Source: Chloroflexota bacterium
Lineage (GTDB): Bacteria > Chloroflexota > Anaerolineae > UBA1429
Assembly: GCA_019873625.1 (NCBI GenBank)
Contig: JAIOAW010000013.1
Location: 1-64,000 of the forward strand
Direction: 5' to 3'
Length of the DNA stretch: 64,000 bases
Within the stretch, counting starts at the first letter, position 1. Each line of letters starts with the position of its first letter. A model generated the notes under the pieces. It did no database searches. It was given only the letters and a program-made list of their open reading frames with translations, and was not told the origin of the DNA. A program made the position numbers and the translations under genes. This document shows positions 25,619-36,600 of this stretch, piece by piece.

Positions 25619-28600
25619 TTACTCCCTCCCGAACACCTGGGGGTAGCGCCGAATCTGCTCTCGCAGGTCCTGATCATAACGGATGACGATCACCTGGTAA
25701 CCCCTCCTGCGTAAAGCATCTCGCAAAGACTCGTCTTGGGCGCGTTGAGCCGGTTCATCGTGGACGGCGCCATCGCAAAAAACGCAGATATCCGGCTCAT
25801 AGAAGAAATCGGGCCTGCAATGTGGGTCAACGAGTTGTCGCTGGGCATCGTCAGGCAGGCGGAACCTGCCCTGGGCAAGGACGTCGAGAAAACGCCTCTC
25901 CAAATCCGAGCGTGCGTCGGTAAGGGCGCGTAGCCAAGCCCACTGCTCCTCCCAAGACCTTCCGCCAACCCGAGGCAGTGTGCGGCTGTGGGCGATGCCC
26001 AAAAGGATGTCGCGTATCCGGTGGCGGTTCAGAGATAGGGCATCGGCCTGGTTGCTGAAACTCAAAAGGCATTCATAACAGGCCGCGTAACAATCCGGCT
26101 TCTGGTCGCTCCCTTGCTCATCATAGTGGATGCGCCGAAGGGCGGCTTGTGCGACCTGCGCCAAGGCATTGGCCTCTTCCACGAGGCGGCGCAATACGCC
26201 GCTTCCCCCCTCCGACGTTTCGTAGAGCAAAATGGCACGATTCTCCCCTTCGCCTAGGCATTCGGTGGCAAGTTCATCCTCCTCCAGTTGATAAACCTCT
26301 TCCAGCCCCCTCTGCAAGGCATATTGCAGCGTCGCCTCGATCGTTCTATCCGCGAAAAGATCCGGGACGACCGGGCGAATGAGAAGAAGGTTTTGCGTGA
26401 TCTGCACGGCCAGGTTCACGGTTTGCAGGTGTTTCTGCCCTTGAAGAAATGGGGGCTGCAGTGCGTCGCTCAATGCGATTTGACCACTCTCGAAATCCAC
26501 CTTAAAGCCGGAGGTTCGCGCAGCACGCCACCCCCGGTTAATCCGCAAGATCGTTGCTGCAGGCCCGTAGATGAGCCTCCACACAGCCTGCCCGTCAATG
26601 ACGACATCCGCCTCCTGCCGGCGCATCCCTTCTCCCTCCGGAGCGAATTGATAATACGTTTGGAGATCATAGCCATGCCTGCGGCGCTCCTCCTCATCGG
26701 AGGTGATGCGTTCCCGCCGACGCGTCTTGACGTTTGGCATATCGAGGAGGAGGGCGAGAACGCTGTTGGAGGCGTCGAAAAGGGCGTTGCAGGCTGGGCA
26801 ACGGTCAAAAGAAGGGTCGCAAAAGGTGCCACAGGTGTTGCACAGGCGCCTTCTTGTCAGCCGATCCTCCAACCCACCGGGCGGCGCCTGAAAGGCAATG
26901 ACCTCCCATTTGGCCCCTTCGTGGTAGAGGATGTTGCCCGGCGCGAACTCGCGCAGGGCCAAAAACCTAGGTCGCGCGATAAATTCGCCCTCCTTTCCGC
27001 GAGGCACCCAGGCACGGACGGGCAGCGCCGGAAAGTTATACCCAGGCAAAAAGCCTTCGCTCGCCAAGTAGCGATATGGGTAGAAATCCCCCTCTTCGCG
27101 CTGCACATCGATCTGCAGCAGGAGATTGCGTTGCCGTAACGCCTCCTGTTGGCGACGCAGCGCTTCGGCTTGGTCATCCTTTTTGCGGGCCGTGCACACT
27201 GCTTGCTGAGCCTCTTGGAGTTGGCCCATTGCCGCACGATACAGTTCGCGCCAGCGGTCGAAGGCGCGATCAAACTCCCGCGGGGCCTCTTGCAGCACAC
27301 GCCCAATCCAATCCTCAGTGAACCACGGCGTGGCATGCAATATGGCCATATCGGCTTGGAGGACTTGGCGCATTCTCTCGGCTAAGCGTTCTTGCACCCA
27401 CGGCCTAAGGCGGATCGCATCCGCCACCTCTTCCCGAAGTGGGAGGTCGTTTTGGGTCGTATCCAACACGTTTTCGATGGACCGCCCCAAAGAGAGGCGA
27501 ATCTCCCCGAGCCACATCGCGTGGAGGTGCGCCCGCAAAAGGGTTTCGTTGGCCAAATCCAGTTTCGGGGGGTGTACGCTGCCGGCTACCATCTCGTGGC
27601 GGTTCCGGAAGAAATACTGGTCGTGCGGGCTGAACGCGCCGCAATAGGTAAAAATAAGCCCTGCCTGCCCCTGGCGCCCGGCGCGGCCGCTGCGTTGGGC
27701 ATAGTTTGCGGGCGTGGGCGGCACGTTCCGCATATGGACGATATCCAAATCGGCAATGTCAATGCCGAGTTCCATCGTGGGCGAGCAAACCAGGTACGGG
27801 AGCCGCCGGCCCAATTCGCTTTCTTTGGTCATATCGCTCTTTTCCCAGCGGAACCGCCTTTCGCGGCGTTCGCGTTCGCCGGGGGCCACCACTTGGGCCG
27901 TATGCTCGCGGGCCTCGAGTTTGGCCAATTCTTCTACGGAGCCTTGGTAGAACTGCTGCAAGAACGCATTCACGGGGCGCTGAGTGCCCGCATAGGCCTC
28001 ATGTTTCACGCGGCGAGTGTAAAGCGGATCCATCGGGGGAGCCTGCCCCTCCCCATATCGCCAAACGAGGCAGGAGGCGTCGAGTTGATAACGAATGGCT
28101 TCCCCCGAGGCATTCGCTCGGACCAGCAGCCCGTGCTCGACAAGCCGCTGAAGGATATGCTCCATCACCCCGCGGTAATCAGCCGAGCCGATGCCCAGTT
28201 CCCTCATCAAAAAGCGGCCCAAGGCGCTTCGTTCGCTGAGGCTGAACCCCTCCGTTGGCTTGGCCGATTGGCCCCATTGGAAATAGTTGGCCGGCCTCAA
28301 TTCCTGCGTATCGGGATCTAGCCCCCAGAAATCGTTCAGATGCTGATCGCAAAGGCGGCGCAGCCGATCCTGCTCCTCCTCTGTAAGCACGCGCGTATGG
28401 ATGGCCAACTTGCGGCGGAAATGATCCAAAATCACCCGCAAAAGGCGTTGGCGATCTTCCGGGTGCCTTTGTGCCATAGGGTGCCCAGCCCATGCGTGCT
28501 CATCGCGGCCAAGTTCCTCCAGACCGCGGTAGGCAATGTGCAACAGGCCCAATTCCTCCAGGTTGGGCTGAGTAACCCGCCAGCCGCGCCGCAGGTCTTC

Positions 28601-30682
28601 ATACAGGCGATATTCGGTGAGAGAGGTGAACGTCTTCCACACCTCTCGGGCGGCCTCGGTCTCAGGGTTGAGGTCAGGGTTTTGGGCAATATCTCGCAAG
28701 GTGAACCCTTTGCGCATCTCTTCGACAACGGCCTGGGCTATGCGGTCCGCCGTGAGGCCTGCCTTTTCCTTCTTGAGCGCCGCCACGAGGGATGTGCGCA
28801 CGGCCGCCAAGTGGATAAAATCGTTAAAGTGGCCCGCTTGAAGCGCGGCGTCTTGCCGATTATCGGTAAAGGTGAGCAGTTTATCCTGGGCCGCACGCAG
28901 CCGCGCCGCATGCCGGAGCAGCGACGTGCTCAGCATCGTGGTGGCGCTTGTACGCGCCTCGCTGGAGAGCGAGGCTAACTTGCGGAATTCCTCTTCGCGG
29001 CGCGTATAGAATTCGCCGCAGTTCAGGCAGAGCGCAAACGGCTCAGGTTGATACCACACTTTGACAGCACCTGCCACTTCCCCCGCGAAGAACCGCCCAT
29101 CGGGCCTTGCCCAATAGGCCTTGGGGATGCGCTCGCGATAGTCGGGTTTGAGGCGCCCTTTGCCATCTCGCCATTCCTCAGGCAACAGGTCTTGGCTCCA
29201 GTCGTTCTCCTCCGGGGCAAGCATCACATAGCCCGCCGCCGCACTCCCCTCCACCCCCACGCCTTGGGGCAGAAACCGATCTTCCACCTGGAGGACGTGA
29301 TAGTACTCCTGGCCGCACTGGCGGCAGAACCGCAAGGGGAAAAAGATCTTGTCTTCGCCCGTCTGTACTTCCCCGCCCAGGGTGAGCGCGCGCCGGTCGG
29401 CTGGCTCCAGCGTGGCCGAGACCGTGCGCCCTTGGGCGATGAATTGGTGCAGTTTGAAGGCAAAGGCCCGGGTGCCGTCCTCGCGCATCAAACGGCCGCC
29501 CACACTCAGCCACTCGCGAAGCCGCTCGACGCACTGCTCTTGAGGGGCGCCCGTCCATTCGGCGAGCTGGCCCGCCGCCTCGGCCAGCGTCTGCGGGATG
29601 CGCCGGCGGTACCCCCCTTCGCCATCCGGTTCGAGGCCGAACGTGTGTTCAATCCACCGAGAGAGGGGGTGCCGCCGGTATGCCTCAAGGGAGGCAGGCG
29701 GAGGATCCTCCAGCGCCTGGCGCAGTTCCTCCGCCGCAGGCTCTCCCCCCTCCGTGAATGGCTCGAGCGTCTCCTCGATGATATCCTCCTCGCCAAAGGG
29801 GTGCCCAAAAAGCCGCGCGGCGAAATCGGCCACGGCCTGGCGGCGTTCTGCGGGGCTAGCCTGGCGCGAGGCGATCATCGTGGCAGAAGTGCCCACGTGC
29901 ACCACATCGGGCGCGGCCGCGCACTCTTTGAGGCGGCGGATGAGCATCGCCACATCGGCCCCTTGCCGCCCACGGTAGGTATGCAGTTCATCAAACACGA
30001 GGAAATGCAGGCCGCCCTTCTCTTTATCGAGAAATTGCCGATCCTCCGGGCGCACGAGGATCAACTCGGCCATCATATAGTTCGTCAGGAGGATATGTGG
30101 CGGTTGGGCGCGCATCGCGTGGCGTTCTTCTTCGCTCGTCTCGCCGGTGTAACGGGCAAAGGTCACCGGGAACTCTCGCCCTGTGCGCTCTTGATAGCCC
30201 CTTTTGAGCATCTCGAGCGCTTGCAGTTGCGAGTTGACCAAGGCATTCATCGGGTAAACGATGAGCGCGACCGTCTGACCGGCCGCAAGGCCTTGGCGCA
30301 GAATGTATTCCACAATGGGCAAAAAGTAGCAGAGGCTTTTGCCCGAGCCAGTGCCGCTCGTAACCACGTAACTCTTGCCGCGCAGGGCCTTCTCGAGCGA
30401 TTGGGCCTGGTGTTGATAGAGCCGATACGGCTCGCCCTGCGGCGTGCAAAAGGCGCGCGCCGCCTCGCGATGCAAAAGCCCTCGGCGGGCCAGATCTTCC
30501 ACCGTGGGGCCGCGCTTGTAGGAGGGGCTGAGTTGCAGAAGGAAATCCGGCCAGAGGGCGGCCTCCTCGCTCAAGGTGCGATCCACATACTCGCGGATGC
30601 GCCCATCGGCGATGGTGTGAAAGGCCCGTACAAAATCCGCGTAATCGGCCAAGGCAGTAGAATGGAGGGTAAAAATGGTCAT
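25619..30682 (-). CDS. DrmA/DruE-like DEAD-box helicase with DUF1998 and C-terminal nuclease-like domain
   Basis: 1,687 residues. It is an SF2 helicase of the COG1205 (MrfA/YprA-like) group: Walker A SGTGSGKS (109-116), DELH box (FDELHTYRGRQG), TSAT, and a C-lobe ending RSGRAGRQGQAG. A Cys cluster (CNTCGTFCDPSFDRCPACN, about 1,285) and DUF1998 with CYAACYECLLSF (about 1,530) follow. The last 90 residues resemble a Vsr/DUF559-type PD-(D/E)XK nuclease (RPDFFYEPDICVFCDGAVH). It is the third gene of a probable antiphage operon, 15 nt after the methyltransferase, with GGAG before the ATG. No separate drmB or drmC lies downstream. It may combine roles split among DISARM subunits (inference). Confidence 0.85.
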   Translation of the reverse strand: MTIFTLHSTALADYADFVRAFHTIADGRIREYVDRTLSEEAALWPDFLLQLSPSYKRGPTVEDLARRGLLHREAARAFCTPQGEPYRLYQHQAQSLEKALRGKSYVVTSGTGSGKSLCYFLPIVEYILRQGLAAGQTVALIVYPMNALVNSQLQALEMLKRGYQERTGREFPVTFARYTGETSEEERHAMRAQPPHILLTNYMMAELILVRPEDRQFLDKEKGGLHFLVFDELHTYRGRQGADVAMLIRRLKECAAAPDVVHVGTSATMIASRQASPAERRQAVADFAARLFGHPFGEEDIIEETLEPFTEGGEPAAEELRQALEDPPPASLEAYRRHPLSRWIEHTFGLEPDGEGGYRRRIPQTLAEAAGQLAEWTGAPQEQCVERLREWLSVGGRLMREDGTRAFAFKLHQFIAQGRTVSATLEPADRRALTLGGEVQTGEDKIFFPLRFCRQCGQEYYHVLQVEDRFLPQGVGVEGSAAAGYVMLAPEENDWSQDLLPEEWRDGKGRLKPDYRERIPKAYWARPDGRFFAGEVAGAVKVWYQPEPFALCLNCGEFYTRREEEFRKLASLSSEARTSATTMLSTSLLRHAARLRAAQDKLLTFTDNRQDAALQAGHFNDFIHLAAVRTSLVAALKKEKAGLTADRIAQAVVEEMRKGFTLRDIAQNPDLNPETEAAREVWKTFTSLTEYRLYEDLRRGWRVTQPNLEELGLLHIAYRGLEELGRDEHAWAGHPMAQRHPEDRQRLLRVILDHFRRKLAIHTRVLTEEEQDRLRRLCDQHLNDFWGLDPDTQELRPANYFQWGQSAKPTEGFSLSERSALGRFLMRELGIGSADYRGVMEHILQRLVEHGLLVRANASGEAIRYQLDASCLVWRYGEGQAPPMDPLYTRRVKHEAYAGTQRPVNAFLQQFYQGSVEELAKLEAREHTAQVVAPGERERRERRFRWEKSDMTKESELGRRLPYLVCSPTMELGIDIADLDIVHMRNVPPTPANYAQRSGRAGRQGQAGLIFTYCGAFSPHDQYFFRNRHEMVAGSVHPPKLDLANETLLRAHLHAMWLGEIRLSLGRSIENVLDTTQNDLPLREEVADAIRLRPWVQERLAERMRQVLQADMAILHATPWFTEDWIGRVLQEAPREFDRAFDRWRELYRAAMGQLQEAQQAVCTARKKDDQAEALRRQQEALRQRNLLLQIDVQREEGDFYPYRYLASEGFLPGYNFPALPVRAWVPRGKEGEFIARPRFLALREFAPGNILYHEGAKWEVIAFQAPPGGLEDRLTRRRLCNTCGTFCDPSFDRCPACNALFDASNSVLALLLDMPNVKTRRRERITSDEEERRRHGYDLQTYYQFAPEGEGMRRQEADVVIDGQAVWRLIYGPAATILRINRGWRAARTSGFKVDFESGQIALSDALQPPFLQGQKHLQTVNLAVQITQNLLLIRPVVPDLFADRTIEATLQYALQRGLEEVYQLEEDELATECLGEGENRAILLYETSEGGSGVLRRLVEEANALAQVAQAALRRIHYDEQGSDQKPDCYAACYECLLSFSNQADALSLNRHRIRDILLGIAHSRTLPRVGGRSWEEQWAWLRALTDARSDLERRFLDVLAQGRFRLPDDAQRQLVDPHCRPDFFYEPDICVFCDGAVHDEPAQRAQDESLRDALRRRGYQVIVIRYDQDLREQIRRYPQVFGRE

Positions 30683-30697
30683 AGAGGACTCCTCTTT

Positions 30698-33600
30698 CTA
30701 TGCACCCACCGCTGGATGGGGTTTGCGCCCATCGCCGCTGGCCTCGCCTTTTACCAAGCGTTCCCAGGCCTCTAGGATGAGGCGCCGCGTGCGATATTCG
30801 CCGTATTCGCGCATCTCCTTTTCCTTCAGGGCGCGGAAGGTCTCGCTAGGGAAGTCGCTCTTGGCGGAGCGCGCCGCGTACCCTTGCGGGTCGAGCGGAT
30901 CTTCCACCTCCTCCCAGGGGTCTAGGATATCCGCCAATTCCTTTTCCGTCAGGTCGGCCGGGTCCAGGATGTAGCGCAGTTGCTTGCGCGTCAAGCCATA
31001 AAGGCGGGCATAGTAGGCGTCCAACTCGGCGCGCAACACGGCGCGGCGGGCCTCATCCCAAAGGAAGGGAGGAAGGCCCTCACCCCCTGGCACCCCCTCT
31101 CCCAAGGCGTTGGGAGGATAGCCCTCACCCCCTTGCTCCCCCTCTCCCAACGCCTTGGGAGAGGGGGAGAGGAGAGGCCCCTTACCCCCTGTCTCCCTCT
31201 CCCCCAGCCGACTGGGAGAGGGGGCCGGGGGGCGAGATCCCCTGTTCTCCAGCCACTGCTGGTGCAGGCGGTGTTGAAGGGTCGTGCCATCGCCCAGGGG
31301 CATGGCGGCCGCTTCGCGCCAAAGGTCATCGGCAAAGGGCTTGAGGTCCCAGGCGGTGTAGGCAAGTTCCAACACCCGTGGGAGGATGAAGGCGAGGTCC
31401 TGCGGCCCGTAGGCCGAGGGGGGAAGGACGGGAAGTTGACGCAAGATGAACATGCTAAGCGAAACGCCCCCAATCTTTTGTCTCGTAACAAAGTCGAACA
31501 CGAGGCTGTCGAAATTGGCAAGACAAGCCGCAGCATCAAGAGCAGAGCGTTGACGGCCGAAGAAAACCAAAGGTGCCCCGTCGCTCACTCCCACCCTCGG
31601 CATTAGGCTGAAAATCGCCGTGCGCTCATCCGTCGCCCGCGCCACTTTGCGGAAGCCCACCAGCCAGCGGCGCTTCCAGCCTTGCAGGCGCTGCGCCACC
31701 TCGGTCGCGGGCACCCAGTACCAGGGCTGGGCGACGAAGGTCGGGTCGGCATGTTGGGCCTCGGAGGGCCTGGGCAACTGCGTGCTGGAGCGATCTGTCA
31801 CGCCCTCGTAGGTGCCGTAGCGGTGGTCGTAATGCCAGATCATCTTGGCCTCATAGAGGGGGAGGAAGAGGTCCTCACCCCCTGGCTCCCCCTCTCCCAA
31901 GGTGTTGGGGGGAAGGCCCTCACCTCCTTGCTCCTCCTCTCCCAAGGTGTTGGGAGAGGGGAATGGAGGATAGCCCTCACCCCCTGTCTTCCCCTCTCGC
32001 AAGGTGTTGGGAGAGGGGATCGGGGGATGGCCCTCACCCCCTTGCTCCCCCTCTCGCAAGGTGTTGGGAGAGGGGATCGGGGGATGGCCCTCACCCCCTT
32101 GCTCCCCCTCTCCCAAGGCGTTGGGAGAGGGGGCCGGGGGGTGAGGGCCACTGCCCCCCGTGTTGGGAGAGGGGGCCGGGGGGTGAGGGCCACTGCCCCC
32201 CGTGTTGGGAGAGAGGGCTAGGGGGTGAGGGCCGCTATCCCCTGCGTTGGGAGAGGGGGCCGGGGGGTGAGGGCGAGGCCCCAAGAGGGCCTCGGCAATG
32301 CGCTCGAGAACCCGGTCAATGTGGGAGAGCACTTCATCGTTCGTAAAGCGGATGACGCGCACGCCATAGTGGCGCAAGATTTGTTCCCGCGATTGATCCC
32401 GCTCCCTCTGCGAGGGTTCTCGGTGCACTGCACCGTCTATCTCGATGACCAGGCGGGCCTCATCGCAGTAAAAATCGGCGATGAACGGGCCGATGGGGTG
32501 CTGGCGGCGGAACTTTTTGCCCAACAGTTGGCGGTTGCGCAGGCACATCCACAGGAATGCTTCGGCCGTGGTAGCCTGGCGCCGCAGAAGCCGCGCACCC
32601 TCGACCAATGCGCGGATCGTCCGGCGCGACACTCTGATCTCACCCCCTTGCTCCCCTTCTCGCAGGGCGTTGGGAGGATAGCCCTCACCCCCTGTCTTCC
32701 CCTCTCCCAAGGTGTTGGGAGAGGGGATCGGGGGATGGCCCTCACCCCCTTGCTCCCCCTCTCCCAAGGCGTTGGGAGAGGGGGCCGGGGGATGGCCCTC
32801 ACCCTCTGTCTTCCCCTCTCCCAGTCGGCTGGGAGAGGGGGTCGGGGGGTGAGGGCCACCAGAAGCCGGCCGCACAAAGCGGTTGCCGCGGAGCACGTAG
32901 CCCGCCTGTTCCAATTGCTCCCGCGTGCGGAAAAGATGAGAATCGTTGGCCATATCGAACATTCTCAAGAAGCGCACGCCCCAAGGGTTGGCGGCATCTA
33001 CCTCACCCCCAATCTCCCTCTCTCCCAAGGTATTGGGAGAAAGGGTCGGAGACTGGCCCTCACCCCTTGTCTTCCCCTCTCCCAAGGCGTTGGGAGAGGG
33101 GAATGGGGGATGGCCCTCACCCCCTTGCTCTCCCTCTCCCAGCCGGCTGGGAGAGGGGGTCGGGGGGTGAGGGCCTTCCCTTACCAGGACAGGCACCCGG
33201 TTGTAAATGGCGCGGGTCAGGTCGGCATCCTGCCGGGTGCGGAAGATGGGCACCGTCAATGTGTTCGGGTTAAGGCGCTCGATATCCCCACGCCCCAAGG
33301 TAAAGACGCGGCGTGGATCGCGTAGGTGTTCAGCGCGGGTGCAGAAAAAGGCGAAGGCCATTTCCTCACCCCCTTTCTCCCCCTCTCCCAGTCGCCTTGG
33401 AGGAGGAGACGGAAGGCGCCCCTCACCCCCTGTTTCCCCCGCTCCCAACGCCTTGGGAGAGGGGGCTGGGAGGCGTCCCTCACCCCCTGTTTCCCCCTCT
33501 CCCAGTCGTCTTGGAGAGGGGGACGGAAGGCGTCCCTCACCCCCTGTTTCCCCCTCTCCCAGTCGTCTTGGAGAGGGAGACGGAAGGCGCCCCTCACCCC

Positions 33601-36600
33601 CTTTCTCCCCCTCTCCCAGTCGTCTTGGAGAGGGGGCTGGGAGGCGTCCCTCACCCCCTGTTTCCCCCTCTCCCAGTCGTCTTGGAGAAGGAGACGGAAG
33701 GCGCCCCTCACCCCCTTTCTCCCCCTCTCCCAACGCCTTGGGAGAGGGGGCTGGGGGGTGAGGGCCACCGCGCAGGGTGAGCAAACAGAACTTGTAACTG
33801 CGATGTACGTCCGGGAAAATGCCTTCGCGGTTCTCAAAATCGAACAGACTGGCCAGCTGACCCTTTGTTACCAAATTCGCAAAAAAGTATTTGTTCGTAT
33901 CATCCGTGGCGATGCCCGTCGGCACGATGACCCCTGCGCGCCCCTGGGGGTTGAGCAGGGCGCGCATCCGCTCAGCAAATACCGAATAAGTGTTAATATC
34001 TCCTCGCCCGGTAAGGGGGTACTGCCCACTCCCGCGCAAGAAGCGGCTCGTGCTTTCGGCGATGTGCAGGGCTCCTCGATATTCATTCCAAAGCGCCGGG
34101 TTCTTCCGCTCAAGTTGTGCGATGAGGCGCTTGCGCGCGGCGGCGTTGGGCGCAAGGGCGATCTGCGCGTCGCGCGAAGCGAAAAACTCTTGCTCTTGCA
34201 GTTTGATGCGCTCCCACGGTGGGTTGCCCAAGATGACATCAAACCCGCCGCGGGCGGTCGCCCCCTCCCCCCCTACCTCCCCCTCTCCCAACGCCTTGGG
34301 AGAGGGGGCCGGGGGGTGAGGGCCACCGTCCAACGCCTTGGGAGGGGGGGCCGGGGGGTGAGGGCCACCGTCCAACGCCTTGGGAGAGGGGGCCGGGGGG
34401 TGAGGGCCCCGCGCGAACACTTCGGGGAATTCGAGCGACCAATGGAAAAAGCGCAACGTCTGGGCGAGCACCTCCGCCCGGGCCAAAACCTGCTTGGGAA
34501 CGGACTGCTCTGCCAAGGCGCGGCGCACCACGCCGGTGGTGATGCCGCTCAGCCCCAAGCCCCCTTCTTGTGCCGCAGGGGCGAAGGATTGGAAGAAGGC
34601 CGCCACCCATAGGTCGCACGCCTCTTTCAAACGCGCCCAGTTCGAATCTTGGGCGCGCCGGGCATAGAGCGCATGCTTCTTGCGGATTTCCTCGGGCGAA
34701 TCATCGGGGATGGCCTCCAACTGCCAACCCAGCCGAGCCAATTGGCCCGTGGGGTCCTGGCGTTGTTCCAGAATCAAGGGCAGTTGCCCGGCGCGCTCTT
34801 GGCGGTTCTGGTTCCTCAAGCGCGTGGCCGTCGCCTTATCCTCCCCTTGCAGCGCCGTAAAGGCCTCATCGGGCAGGCCCTCTTTGAGGACGCTCATATC
34901 GAACACGCCCACGAGCGAATCTCCACATTTGATGCGGTGTTCGAGGAAGGTCAGCGGCTTGCCCTCCGCATGAGATTCGAGCCAAAGCGCCACCTGGGCG
35001 AGTTCTACGGCGAGGGGATTTTTGTCCACACCGTAGATACAGTGGGCCACTACGTCGCGGACGGCCTCGCGCACGCGCTCGGGGGCCGGTTCGTCCTCGC
35101 CTGTGCGGAGGCGGGCCAATTCCTTGCCCAAGCGACGGGCCGCCGCCAAAAGAAAATGGCCAGAGCCACAGGCTGGGTCGCACACTTTGATAGAGAGGAG
35201 GGCTTGCTCCTTTTCCGCCGCCGTCTTGGCTCGGCTTAGGCGCTCTGCGATCACGGGTTCAAGCGCACTGCGGATCAACTCGGCCACGAGTTGCGGCGGC
35301 GTGTAGTATGACCCGGTGGACTTGCGCTCTGAGCCAGGGGCAAGGTCAAACGTAAGGCGGCCCAACGCCTTCTCTTGGATGTGAGGGTGAAAGTCGAGCA
35401 GGCTTTCGTACACGGACCCTAATTCTTCGGTATCTAGCGCGGCATAGTTCACACGGCGGGCTTGGGCTGAGGCGCTCTCCTGGTAATAGGCCAAGTGCCG
35501 GAAGGCCCCCAGCAGGCGCCGATTCGTGATGAGCGCTTCATCCAGGGCCAGGCTTTCAAACAATTCCCCATTCAACGGCGACGTGCCGAGCAAAGCGGCC
35601 ATTTTTTCATCGCGCAGGATGTGCCAGAGGGCGCGCAACGAGAGCCAGATATCCACATCGTCCGTATAGGCGGCATAGTTATCGGCCAGGCGGCGCAGCC
35701 GCGTGACGCCGTAATGTTCCAGATAGATAGGGTCTCGGCTGATGATTCCGCGCTCTTCGGAGACGAGGAGGAAGAGAAAGCGATACACCAACCGCAAGAG
35801 TTCGCGGTAGAAGGCCGCCGCGCCGTTCTCGCGCACCCAGGCCCGCAGAGATTGGCTCCCCTCATGCTCCAAGAAACCGTTGCCCAATTCGCGCAGGCAT
35901 TGCTCCACACCCTCGCGCAAGTGTTCGCGCACCCGGCCGCCTTGCTCCACAGAGAAACGGTAATACTGCTCAAGCCAACATTCGTCGGGCCGGCCATCCC
36001 CTCTGGGCAAACGCGTGCGGTGCAACAGGCGGTAAAGGAGGACGAAATCGTCAAACCGCTCCTCTTCAATGAGGGCCTCTATATCGAATTCCACATACGC
36101 CTGGCGGCGCACATAGGTGGAATTGCGCAAAAGGCGCACGATGCGCCCGTTGGTCACCAGGCCCCAAAGTGCTTCGCTGCGGTTGAGGTACTCTTGCACC
36201 AGGGCATGCGGAGAAAGGCGCGGCCGGCTGGAAGGGGCCAGGCGCCCCAAATCTTGCCGGTAGCCGACGATGTGTACAGGCGGCGCGAACTCGCCCTCGC
36301 CGGCACGGTGCGAAATGGCGAACGATAGCCCACCCACCTCGTACGCGCGGGGGTTGTAACGCAACTCGTAGCCCAACAGGTTAAAGAAGGGGATCATCCA
36401 CATAACGCGCGTATCCGTCGTGGCCGAATCCTCTTCTGGCAACCTTGCCAGGCGGTTTTTGAAGATGCGCCACTGGGCACGGACCTCTTGAAACGTCTGT
36501 GCGGCCTCATCCGTCACACTGCGCCGCCCTTCGAGGCCAAAATCGCGTGGGGTTTGCCCAGGCAGGCTCCCATTGGCCAGTGCCTCAAAGAGATCGGGGC

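Noticed and set aside
29048-30775. 575-aa + strand ORF opposite the DUF1998 helicase.
   Set aside because: Antisense shadow of a high-GC gene; no family resemblance and no RBS.
32275-32640. Intein or homing endonuclease inside the methyltransferase.
   Set aside because: No splicing motifs (no Cys/Ser at the start, no His-Asn at the end) and no LAGLIDADG or HNH; the domain is DUF559-type and flanked by repeats.
31074-34411. CRISPR array.
   Set aside because: Units are contiguous 57-bp tandem palindromes with no unique spacers and no cas genes nearby; they are coding repeats.
32225-34612. Long + strand ORFs rich in LTPxLPLSQ.
   Set aside because: They are the opposite-strand reading of the palindromic arrays and methyltransferase; no start signals.
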